Below are positions 1 to 6,550 of a DNA stretch of 15,695 bases, piece after piece; positions within the stretch are counted from its first letter, which is position 1, and each line of letters opens with the position of its first letter. The notes under the pieces were generated by a model. It saw only the letters and a list, made by a program, of their open reading frames with translations, made no database searches and was not told the origin of the DNA. The stretch spans positions 1 to 15,695 of the forward strand of contig CAKOZD010000025.1 of NCBI GenBank assembly GCA_934131175.1. The letters run 5' to 3'. The DNA is from an uncultured Bacilli bacterium (GTDB lineage Bacteria; Bacillota_I; Bacilli_A; RF39; UBA660). The position numbers and the translations under genes are program-made.

Positions 1-2
1 AT

Positions 3-2102
3 TTATATAACAGAGTAGAAGAATTAACTCCTAAATTAACTGATGAAGAAAAATTATTAGAGTACTTACAAGCAATGCAAGATAATGACAACAAAATAAT
101 ACCTTATAATAGACCATTATTGTTTAGTAATGGAACAAAAATGAATCAGTATTGGGATGGCAACAAAGATAAAATATATAAAATGATAACCAAAGAAGGT
201 AATCCATTTATTATACAATATAAAGAACAGTGTGAAGTACTAATAAATGAATATATTGAATTTCAAGAAAGAAAGAAAAAGGACCTTGGTGATGAAGAAA
301 AATTATTAGAGTACTTACAGGCAATGAAAGATAATGACAACAAAATAATACCTTATAATAGTTCATTATTGTTTAGTGATGGAACACAAATGGGAACATA
401 TTGGAATGGTTCAAGAAAGAAAGATAAAATATATAGAATGATAACTGAAGAAGGTAATCCATTTGTTATACAATACAAAGACCAATGCGAAGTGTTAATT
501 AAAAAATATAACAAAAAGCAATTAAGTGAAGAAGAAAAATTATTTGAATACTTACAAGCAATGAAAGATAATGACAACAAAATAATAGCTCAAAGAAGTC
601 CATTATTATTTAGCGATGGAGCAAAAATGGGAGGATATTGGAGCAATAAAAAAGATAAAATATATCAGATGGTAATGGAAAAAGGTAATCCATTTATTGT
701 AAAATATAGAGCCCAATGCGAAGCTCTAATAAATGAATACAATAAAAAGCAACTAAGTAAAGAAGAAAAATTATTAGAGTACTTACAAGCAATGAAAGAT
801 AATGGTAACAAAATAATACCTAATAGAAGTTCATTATTGTTTAGTGATGGAACACAAATGGGAAGATATTGGAGTAATTATAATAATAGAGATAAAGTAT
901 ACCAGATGGTAATGGAAGAAGGTAATCCATTTGTTGCACAATATAAAGAGCAATGTGAAGTGCTAATTAAAGAATATAATAATTATCAAGAAAAGCCAGA
1001 GACAAAGATAACAGAAAAAGAAAAATTATTAGAGTACTTACAAGCAATGAAAGAAAATGACAACAAAATAATACCTAAAAGAAGTTCATTATTATTTAGT
1101 GATGGAACAAAAATGGCATATTATTGGAGCGATAAAAAAGATAAAATATATATAATGATAATGGAAGAAGATAATCAATTTATTGTAAAATATAAAGACC
1201 AATGTGAAGTACTAATAAATGAATACAATAAGAAGCAACTAAGTGATGAGAAAAAATTATTAGAGTACTTACAAGCAATAAAAGATAATGACAACAAAAT
1301 AATACCTTATAATAGTTCATTATTGTTTAGTGATGGAACACAAATGGGAATATATCGGAAGAATACTAAAGATAAAATATATAAAATGATAATCGAAGTA
1401 GGTAATTCATTTATTACACAATATAAAGACCAATGCGAAGTGCTAATTAAAGAATATAATAATTATCAAGAACATCCAGAGACAAAGATAACCGAAGAAG
1501 AAAAACTATTAGAGTACTTAAAAGCAATGAAAGAAAATGACAACAAAATAATAGATCAAAGGAGTCCATTATTGTTTAGTGATGGAGCAAAAATGGCATA
1601 TTATTGGAGAAATAGCAAAGATAAAATATATAAAATGATAATAGAAGAAGGTAATCAATTTATTATACAATATAAAGAACAATGTGAAGTAATAATAAAT
1701 GAATATATTGAATTTCAAGAAAAGTCAGAGACAAAGATAACCGAAGAAGAAAAATTATTAGAGTACTTACAAGCAATAAAAGATAATGACAACAAAATAA
1801 TACCTTATAATAGTCCATTATTGTTTAGTGATGGAACACAAATGGCATATTATTGGAGTAAATCTAATAATAAAGATAAAATATATAAAATGATAATCGA
1901 AGAAGAAAATCAATTTATTATAAAATATAAAGAACAATGTGAAGTACTAATAAATGAATATATTAAATTTCAAGAAAGAAAGAAAAAAAAGCAAGAAAAA
2001 TATAAGAAATCAGAGAGTGAGTTTAAAGAAGAATCATTATTTGATAAAACACTAAAAAATGAGAAAGGAAAATATTCTAATGAAGGAAAAAAAGTATTAT
2101 GA
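3..2102 (+). CDS. Tandem-repeat protein of unknown function (5' end outside the window)
   Basis: The frame is open to the left edge, so the ATG at 75 is internal and the true start lies upstream. The visible 699 residues are eight copies of a 77-85 residue unit followed by a Lys/Glu-rich tail. Each unit reads roughly EKLLEYLQAMK-(D/E)ND-NKII, then LLFSDG-(T/A)-(K/Q)-M-x-x-YW, then KDKIYxMI, GN-x-F, QYK-x-QCEVLI-x-EY. It carries one Cys and usually one Trp. The order helix, then an (F)SDG-x-x-M-x-x-YW turn, then a basic helix recalls helicase-associated (HA) type repeat domains, but this resemblance is by eye and distant. No catalytic motif or membrane segment is visible; an N-terminal signal could lie upstream. 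A cytoplasmic nucleic-acid- or protein-binding scaffold is possible, but I do not recognise a function. The downstream small ORF overlaps its 3' end. Confidence 0.85.
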   Translation, partial: LYNRVEELTPKLTDEEKLLEYLQAMQDNDNKIIPYNRPLLFSNGTKMNQYWDGNKDKIYKMITKEGNPFIIQYKEQCEVLINEYIEFQERKKKDLGDEEKLLEYLQAMKDNDNKIIPYNSSLLFSDGTQMGTYWNGSRKKDKIYRMITEEGNPFVIQYKDQCEVLIKKYNKKQLSEEEKLFEYLQAMKDNDNKIIAQRSPLLFSDGAKMGGYWSNKKDKIYQMVMEKGNPFIVKYRAQCEALINEYNKKQLSKEEKLLEYLQAMKDNGNKIIPNRSSLLFSDGTQMGRYWSNYNNRDKVYQMVMEEGNPFVAQYKEQCEVLIKEYNNYQEKPETKITEKEKLLEYLQAMKENDNKIIPKRSSLLFSDGTKMAYYWSDKKDKIYIMIMEEDNQFIVKYKDQCEVLINEYNKKQLSDEKKLLEYLQAIKDNDNKIIPYNSSLLFSDGTQMGIYRKNTKDKIYKMIIEVGNSFITQYKDQCEVLIKEYNNYQEHPETKITEEEKLLEYLKAMKENDNKIIDQRSPLLFSDGAKMAYYWRNSKDKIYKMIIEEGNQFIIQYKEQCEVIINEYIEFQEKSETKITEEEKLLEYLQAIKDNDNKIIPYNSPLLFSDGTQMAYYWSKSNNKDKIYKMIIEEENQFIIKYKEQCEVLINEYIKFQERKKKKQEKYKKSESEFKEESLFDKTLKNEKGKYSNEGKKVL
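42..1985 (+). repeat. Eight in-frame coding tandem repeats with a two-unit superperiod
   Basis: The Lys codon of the conserved EKLL (unit 6 KKLL) motif falls at 51, 300, 537, 768, 1023, 1254, 1503 and 1752. Spacings are therefore 249, 237, 231, 255, 231, 249 and 249 bases, all multiples of three. Length changes sit in the linkers between units (short NKKQLS against long QE-x-x-ETKIT forms) and after the YW motif. Odd units have K before the conserved Met (GTKM or GAKM) and even units have Q (GTQM), so the array grew as two-unit blocks of about 480-486 bases. Confidence 0.95.
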
Positions 2103-2349
2103 TTTAGTATCTTCTTTTAGTGAATTGGACCTAGAAGATAAAAAGGAAGAAGTGTTAAAACACACTTTAGAATTATTACAATTACTATATTTGAAAAATA
2201 AAAAACTTGATAAAGATGCAGATGTCTTACCAGTATTAAATAAATATAGTGATGAAGATGAATATTTTAACTTATTGTTTACATATATTATTTCATTAAA
2301 AGAAGAAAATGCTAAATTAATCGATAAATTAAATGAATTTGGAATTTAA
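2080..2349 (+). CDS. Small acidic hypothetical protein, 89 aa
   Basis: I do not recognise this protein. It is helical, rich in Leu, Glu, Asp and Lys, has no membrane segment or signal peptide, and ends in a short possible coiled coil (SLKEENAKLIDKLNEF). I chose the ATG at 2080 over the in-frame ATG at 2059 because AAAGGA at 2064-2069 lies about 10 nt before it; the upstream start has no clear ribosome binding site. The gene overlaps the end of the repeat-protein gene by 23 nt in another frame, so the two are probably translationally coupled and transcribed together. The hairpin terminator that covers its stop codon ends this unit. It could be a partner or regulator of the repeat protein, but nothing in the sequence proves that. 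Confidence 0.7.
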   Translation: MKEKKYYDLVSSFSELDLEDKKEEVLKHTLELLQLLYLKNKKLDKDADVLPVLNKYSDEDEYFNLLFTYIISLKEENAKLIDKLNEFGI

Positions 2350-2372
2350 GAAGTAGATATTACTTCTTTTTT
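2348..2372 (+). terminator. Rho-independent terminator after the repeat-protein unit
   Basis: An 8-bp perfect stem (AAGAAGTA at 2348-2355 with TACTTCTT at 2361-2368) has a 5-nt loop and is followed by more T residues. It overlaps the TAA stop of the small ORF. Confidence 0.8.
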
Positions 2373-2373
2373 C

Positions 2374-2402
2374 TTGACTAATATATAAAATTAACCTAGT
2401 AT
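2374..2402 (+). promoter_or_regulatory. Putative sigma-A promoter for the 182-aa gene
   Basis: TTGACT at 2374-2379, a 17-nt spacer and TAGTAT at 2397-2402 lie directly after the terminator and about 22 nt before the ATG at 2425. The -35 is strong and the -10 is a 4/6 match. An alternative -10, TATAAA at 2400-2405, would need a 20-nt spacer. Confidence 0.5.
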
Positions 2403-2424
2403 AAATTTTAAAAGAGGCGAGATT

Positions 2425-2973
2425 ATGAAGACAAAAGAACAAATTAAAGAAGAATATGATAAATATGAGTTACAAGAAGAAGTAGTTAATAATAAAGCAT
2501 CACTAGATGCAGTTTTAGAAATAACAAAAGATGATCTTTTTGAAAATATACGAGTAACTACTAAGGAAAAAAGAGCAAATAAGATAGAAAAATTAAAGTC
2601 AAGAATATTAAATTTATTTTCATTTTTTACAGAAACTGAAAACCAAACAGAAATATATGATGAAGATAATGAAATATTAGATAACTTTTTAGAGTTTTGC
2701 AGTCAACAAAATATGTTTTTAACAACCATGGAAGAAATGTCATCTGATACAAATTATCGAGAACTAGCAAGATTATATGAATTTTCTCTTAATTATTTTA
2801 ATGAAATATTAGACTATTATGACCAGTTAAGAGATAAAATTGAATATAATTATCAGGGAATTACTTTTTATGGAGAAAAAGAGAATAATAAAGAGGCATA
2901 TTGTGAATTTATGGAAGAAGAGTTAGCACATATAAGAAAAGAAAAAAATATAGTAAAAACTAAAAAAATGTGA
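2425..2973 (+). CDS. Hypothetical acidic helical protein, 182 aa
   Basis: I do not recognise this protein. It is soluble-looking, strongly charged (many Glu, Lys, Asp) and mostly helical by composition. It has no signal peptide, no convincing membrane segment and no Trp. The N-terminal 60 residues are highly charged. A middle stretch with FLEFCSQQNMFL (about residues 88-99) and a segment near 120-145 (FSLNYFNEILDYYDQLRDKI) look like amphipathic helices. The start is supported by the purine-rich AGAGGCGAG about 5 nt upstream and by a promoter just before it. It has its own promoter and sits immediately upstream of the primase operon; its TGA stop lies inside the dnaG extended -10 element. Some dnaG transcripts could therefore read through from this gene. 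Its function is unknown. Confidence 0.75.
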   Translation: MKTKEQIKEEYDKYELQEEVVNNKASLDAVLEITKDDLFENIRVTTKEKRANKIEKLKSRILNLFSFFTETENQTEIYDEDNEILDNFLEFCSQQNMFLTTMEEMSSDTNYRELARLYEFSLNYFNEILDYYDQLRDKIEYNYQGITFYGEKENNKEAYCEFMEEELAHIRKEKNIVKTKKM

Positions 2974-2979
2974 TATAAT
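2971..2979 (+). promoter_or_regulatory. Extended -10 promoter of the dnaG-rpoD-trmK operon
   Basis: The sequence is a perfect extended -10, TGATATAAT, whose TGA is also the stop codon of the preceding gene. No good -35 hexamer lies 17 nt upstream, which is usual for extended -10 promoters. Transcription would start near 2986, about 20 nt before the TTG start chosen for dnaG. Confidence 0.65.
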
Positions 2980-3007
2980 TAACGTGTTTATGAGGGCGGG
3001 TGATATC

Positions 3008-4741
3008 TTGAATAATGATTTAGCTAGTACTATACGTAGTAAAGTAGACATTGTAGATATCATAGGAGAAAGAATTCCATTAACCGCTAGAGGAAAAAAC
3101 TTTTTTGGAGTCTGTCCTTTCCACGATGACTCAAACCCATCATTATCTGTATCAAGAGAAAAACAAATATATACATGTTTTTCATGTCATGCTACAGGTA
3201 ATGTTTTTACTTTTTTAATGAACTATGAGCATATTGATTTTAAAGAAGCCTTAAAGTACTTAGGAGATAAAGTAGGAATAGATACCGGAAATATTCATAT
3301 AAAAGCAAAAACTACTAAATATGATAAATTATATGATGCTTACAATTTATCTTTAAAGTATTTTCAAAATAATTTAAATAGTACTGTAGGAAAAGATGCC
3401 AAAAAATACTTATTAAATAGAAAAATAGATGAAGCTTTAATAAAAGAGTTTGAAATAGGACTTTCACTAGAATCAAGAAATGATTTAACAACGCTACTTA
3501 CAAGTAAAAATTATGACTTAGTAACATTGAATAGAATTGGTCTTTCTAGTGATGACCATGATATTTATAATGATAGAATTATGTTTCCATTATATGATGT
3601 ATCAGGAAAATGTGTTGGTTTTAGTGGAAGAATATATAAAGATAATGGTCAAAACAAATACTTAAATACGAAAGAAACAGATATCTTTAAAAAAGGTGAA
3701 ATGTTATATCACTACCATATAGCAAGAGAAGAATGTCGTCTAAAAAAATCTGTAATTGTTATGGAAGGATTTATGGATGTAATAAGAGCAAGCAGTATAG
3801 GTATAAAAAATACAGTTGCTCTTATGGGAACTGCTCTAACAAAAGAACAGATAAATCTAATTAAAAGATTATCAAATAATATAATACTATGTCTTGATGG
3901 AGATGACCCAGGACAACATGCAACACTAAATATTGGTAATATGTTATTTGATGAAGGGATAGAAGTAAAAGTAATTAGACTTCCAAACCCAGAAGACCCA
4001 GATTCATTTATATTAAAAAATGGAAAAGAACGTTTTGAAGGACTAGTAGACTCTGCAATCAACTTTTCTGATTTTAAAATGAATAAATTACGTGAAAATG
4101 TAAATTTTAAAAGTGATGAAGAAAAAGCAGACTACATAAATAGAGTAATAGAAGAAACATCTAAATTAGATGATGCAATAAGAAGAGAAGTTGTATTAAA
4201 AAGACTTGCAAAAGAGTTCGATATAGGTTATAATACACTGGAAATGCGTATAAATAGCCTTTTAAAAAATAAAGTAGTAGAAAAAGAAAAAACAAAAATA
4301 TTTATACCAACAAACAAAACAACAAAAAAAGATAAGTATATGAAGGCTTATGAGCAAATAATATATTTTATGCTCAATAATGATTGGGTAATAACACAAG
4401 TAGAACATGAAAGATTAATCTTTCCAAATGAAGTAATGCGAGCAACTTGCAGTGAAATTATTTATTATTATAAGAAGTATGGAAATATAAATGTTGCTGA
4501 TTTTTATACTTACATTCAAGATAAAGAAGACATTCTAAATTTTTTAAATAATATTTTAGGCGAAAAATATATGGATACTACTAGTAAAGAGGAGTTAGTT
4601 CTATATTTTAATGTAACTAGAAAATACATTGAGTTACAAGAGATAAAGAGATTCACAAATTTAATGAAAAAAGAAATAGATCCATTGGAACAAGCTAAAA
4701 TATCAGAAAAGATTAGAAAGTTAAGGTTAGGAGATAGTTAG
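3008..4741 (+). CDS. dnaG: DNA primase DnaG
   Basis: DnaG makes the RNA primers for lagging-strand synthesis and works with the replicative helicase. From the TTG start the protein has 577 residues. An N-terminal zinc finger has C36, H39, C57 and C60 (CPFH and CFSC). The RNA-polymerase core contains FPLYDVSGKCVGFSGR near 193-208, and the TOPRIM domain has EGFMD at 253-257 and DGDDPG at 297-302, which hold the metal-binding acidic residues. The C-terminal helicase-binding part is divergent, as is common. I chose TTG at 3008 over the GTG at 2984 and ATG at 2990. GGGTGAT ends 3 nt before it, the promoter would place the RNA 5' end near 2986, and the resulting N-terminus fits the family (about 8 residues before IRSKVDIVD). 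It is the first gene of an operon with rpoD, one base away. Confidence 0.96.
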   Translation: MNNDLASTIRSKVDIVDIIGERIPLTARGKNFFGVCPFHDDSNPSLSVSREKQIYTCFSCHATGNVFTFLMNYEHIDFKEALKYLGDKVGIDTGNIHIKAKTTKYDKLYDAYNLSLKYFQNNLNSTVGKDAKKYLLNRKIDEALIKEFEIGLSLESRNDLTTLLTSKNYDLVTLNRIGLSSDDHDIYNDRIMFPLYDVSGKCVGFSGRIYKDNGQNKYLNTKETDIFKKGEMLYHYHIAREECRLKKSVIVMEGFMDVIRASSIGIKNTVALMGTALTKEQINLIKRLSNNIILCLDGDDPGQHATLNIGNMLFDEGIEVKVIRLPNPEDPDSFILKNGKERFEGLVDSAINFSDFKMNKLRENVNFKSDEEKADYINRVIEETSKLDDAIRREVVLKRLAKEFDIGYNTLEMRINSLLKNKVVEKEKTKIFIPTNKTTKKDKYMKAYEQIIYFMLNNDWVITQVEHERLIFPNEVMRATCSEIIYYYKKYGNINVADFYTYIQDKEDILNFLNNILGEKYMDTTSKEELVLYFNVTRKYIELQEIKRFTNLMKKEIDPLEQAKISEKIRKLRLGDS

Positions 4742-4742
4742 T

Positions 4743-5834
4743 ATGGTTGAAGAAATAAAAACACTTGATGAAAGAAAAGATAAGTTAATTGCTTTAGGTA
4801 AAAAACAAGGATACGTAACATATGAACAACTTGCAGAGCACTTAAAAGGACTTGATGTTGATAGTGATTCATTAGATGAATTATACAACGCCTTAGTAGA
4901 AGCAAATATAGAAATAGTATCAGAAGATGGAAGTGATGATGCTTCTGGTGAAGAAATTACACAAGATATGTCAATCGAAAATTTAACATTATCAAAAGAT
5001 GTTAAAATAAACGATCCTGTTAGAATGTATTTAAAAGAAATTGGACGTATTAACTTACTTACATCAGATGAAGAGTTTGAATACGCTCAAAGAGCTGTTG
5101 AAGGTGATGAAGAAGCAAAGAAAATTCTTGCAGAATCAAACTTACGTCTAGTAGTTAGTATTGCTAAAAGATATGTAGGACGTGGAATGCTATTCTTAGA
5201 CCTTATCCAAGAAGGAAATATTGGTTTAATGAAGGCAGTTGAAAAGTTTGACCCAACAAAAGGATATAAATTCTCAACATATGCAACATGGTGGATTAGA
5301 CAAGCTATAACTCGTGCCATAGCAGACCAAGCAAGAACAATTCGTGTACCAGTGCATATGGTAGAAACAATTAATAAATTAGCAAGAGTACAAAGACAAC
5401 TTACTCAAGAATTAAACAGAGAACCAACTGACGAAGAAATTGCAAAGAAATTAGGAATTTCAATCGATAAAGTAAGAGAAGTATATAAAATTAGCCAAGA
5501 CCCAGTTTCATTAGAAACACCAATTGGTGAAGAAGATGATTCACATTTAGGTGACTTCATAAGAGATGAAAAAACAATGGGACCAGAAGAATACGCAACA
5601 GTTGAAATGTTAAAAGAAGAGTTAAAAAATGTATTATCAACATTAACTGAAAGAGAAGAAAAAGTATTAAGATTACGTTTTGGTCTAGATGATGGACAAT
5701 GTAGAACTCTTGAAGAAGTAGGACAAATATTTGGAGTTACTAGAGAAAGAATAAGACAAATAGAAGCAAAAGCATTAAGAAAATTAAGACATCCATCTCG
5801 TTCTCGTAAATTAAAGGATTTCTTAACTGATTAA
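4743..5834 (+). CDS. rpoD: Primary RNA polymerase sigma factor (SigA/RpoD)
   Basis: This is the housekeeping sigma factor that directs RNA polymerase to the -10/-35 promoters seen across the window. It has 363 residues, close to the usual size in Bacilli. A short acidic region 1.1 (about 1-60) is followed by region 1.2 at DPVRMYLKEIG (91-101) and region 2 with LIQEGNIGLMKAVEKFD (154-170). Region 2.4 (YKFSTYATWWIRQAITRAI, 175-193) reads the -10 element. Region 3 includes ARTIRVPVHMVE (197-208), where the extended -10 contact lies. Region 4 ends with GVTRERIRQIEAKALRKLRHP (331-351), the helix-turn-helix for the -35. The gene begins one base after dnaG and has GGAG at 4730-4733. It overlaps trmK by one base, so all three are co-transcribed. 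Confidence 0.98.
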   Translation: MVEEIKTLDERKDKLIALGKKQGYVTYEQLAEHLKGLDVDSDSLDELYNALVEANIEIVSEDGSDDASGEEITQDMSIENLTLSKDVKINDPVRMYLKEIGRINLLTSDEEFEYAQRAVEGDEEAKKILAESNLRLVVSIAKRYVGRGMLFLDLIQEGNIGLMKAVEKFDPTKGYKFSTYATWWIRQAITRAIADQARTIRVPVHMVETINKLARVQRQLTQELNREPTDEEIAKKLGISIDKVREVYKISQDPVSLETPIGEEDDSHLGDFIRDEKTMGPEEYATVEMLKEELKNVLSTLTEREEKVLRLRFGLDDGQCRTLEEVGQIFGVTRERIRQIEAKALRKLRHPSRSRKLKDFLTD

Positions 5835-6502
5835 TGAAAATAAACGCAAGATTAAAGACAATAGGGGATTTGGTAGAAAAAGATTCGATATGCTTAGATG
5901 TTGGATGTGACCATGCATTACTTGACATTTACTTAGTACACAGAAAAGCAAATATCAAAACGATAGCTAGTGATATTGCACAAGGTCCATTAGAACAAGC
6001 AAAAAAGAACATTGAAAGAGAACATTTAGAAGATGTTATAGAAACACGTTTAGGTTCGGGACTAGAAACCTATACTGATGAAATAAACACAATTATAATA
6101 TCAGGTATGGGTGGAAGAAATATAATAGGAATATTTAAAGATAATATAAAGAAACTAAATAAAGTAGAAACCCTAATTATAAGTCCAAACAATTACCAAG
6201 AAGATGTTAAAAGATTTCTATGCAAACATGGATTTTATATTCAAAATGAAGAATTTGTAAAAGATAAAAAATTTATTTATCAAATTATAATATTTAAAAA
6301 AGGAAAAAAAAGATATTCGAAAAAAGAATATTTCTTTGGCCCAATCTTTCTAGAAAAGAAAGGTCCACTATTTAGAGAATATTATGAAAGAGAATTAAAA
6401 TCACGTGAAATATTGATTTCACTTTTACCAAAAAACTTCAAATTAAAGAAATATCAAGCAAAAAAAGAGATTAAAATGATTAAAAATGAAATAGAAGACT
6501 AG
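5834..6502 (+). CDS. trmK: tRNA (adenine(22)-N1)-methyltransferase TrmK
   Basis: TrmK uses S-adenosylmethionine to methylate N1 of adenine 22 in the tRNA D-arm. The protein has 222 residues. It shows a Rossmann-type methyltransferase fold with motif I LDVGCDHA at 21-28, the family signature ISGMGG at 89-94, and ISPNNY at 116-121 in the catalytic region. The C-terminal third is Lys-rich and helical, as in the family, and should bind tRNA. The start codon overlaps the rpoD stop (TAATG), so translation is coupled. In Bacillus the gene is often followed by a Nif3-like gene (yqfO), which is absent here; a terminator follows directly. Confidence 0.93.
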   Translation: MKINARLKTIGDLVEKDSICLDVGCDHALLDIYLVHRKANIKTIASDIAQGPLEQAKKNIEREHLEDVIETRLGSGLETYTDEINTIIISGMGGRNIIGIFKDNIKKLNKVETLIISPNNYQEDVKRFLCKHGFYIQNEEFVKDKKFIYQIIIFKKGKKRYSKKEYFFGPIFLEKKGPLFREYYERELKSREILISLLPKNFKLKKYQAKKEIKMIKNEIED

Positions 6503-6518
6503 AAATTAGTCTTTTTTT
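6495..6518 (+). terminator. Terminator of the dnaG-rpoD-trmK operon
   Basis: A 7-bp stem (AAGACTA at 6495-6501 with TAGTCTT at 6507-6513) has a 5-nt loop and a T run. It overlaps the trmK stop codon. Confidence 0.85.
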
Positions 6519-6522
6519 GTTT

Positions 6523-6528
6523 TATAAT
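6523..6528 (+). promoter_or_regulatory. Possible -10 element of the surface-protein gene
   Basis: TATAAT at 6523-6528 would place the RNA start near 6535, just ahead of the GAGGTG ribosome binding site at 6541-6546. No recognisable -35 or TG extension is present, and a second TATAAT lies at 6532-6537, so the call is weak. Confidence 0.35.
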
Positions 6529-6550
6529 GATTATAATATTGAGGTGTAAT

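Noticed and set aside
1..2000. Regular repeats that could suggest a CRISPR array or a noncoding satellite
   Set aside because: Units are 231-255 bases, all spacings are multiples of three, differences are largely in third positions or conservative, and one frame is open throughout.
3712..4062. Antisense ORF of 116 codons inside dnaG
   Set aside because: It is a mirror of a well-conserved primase TOPRIM region, and no promoter or binding site supports it.
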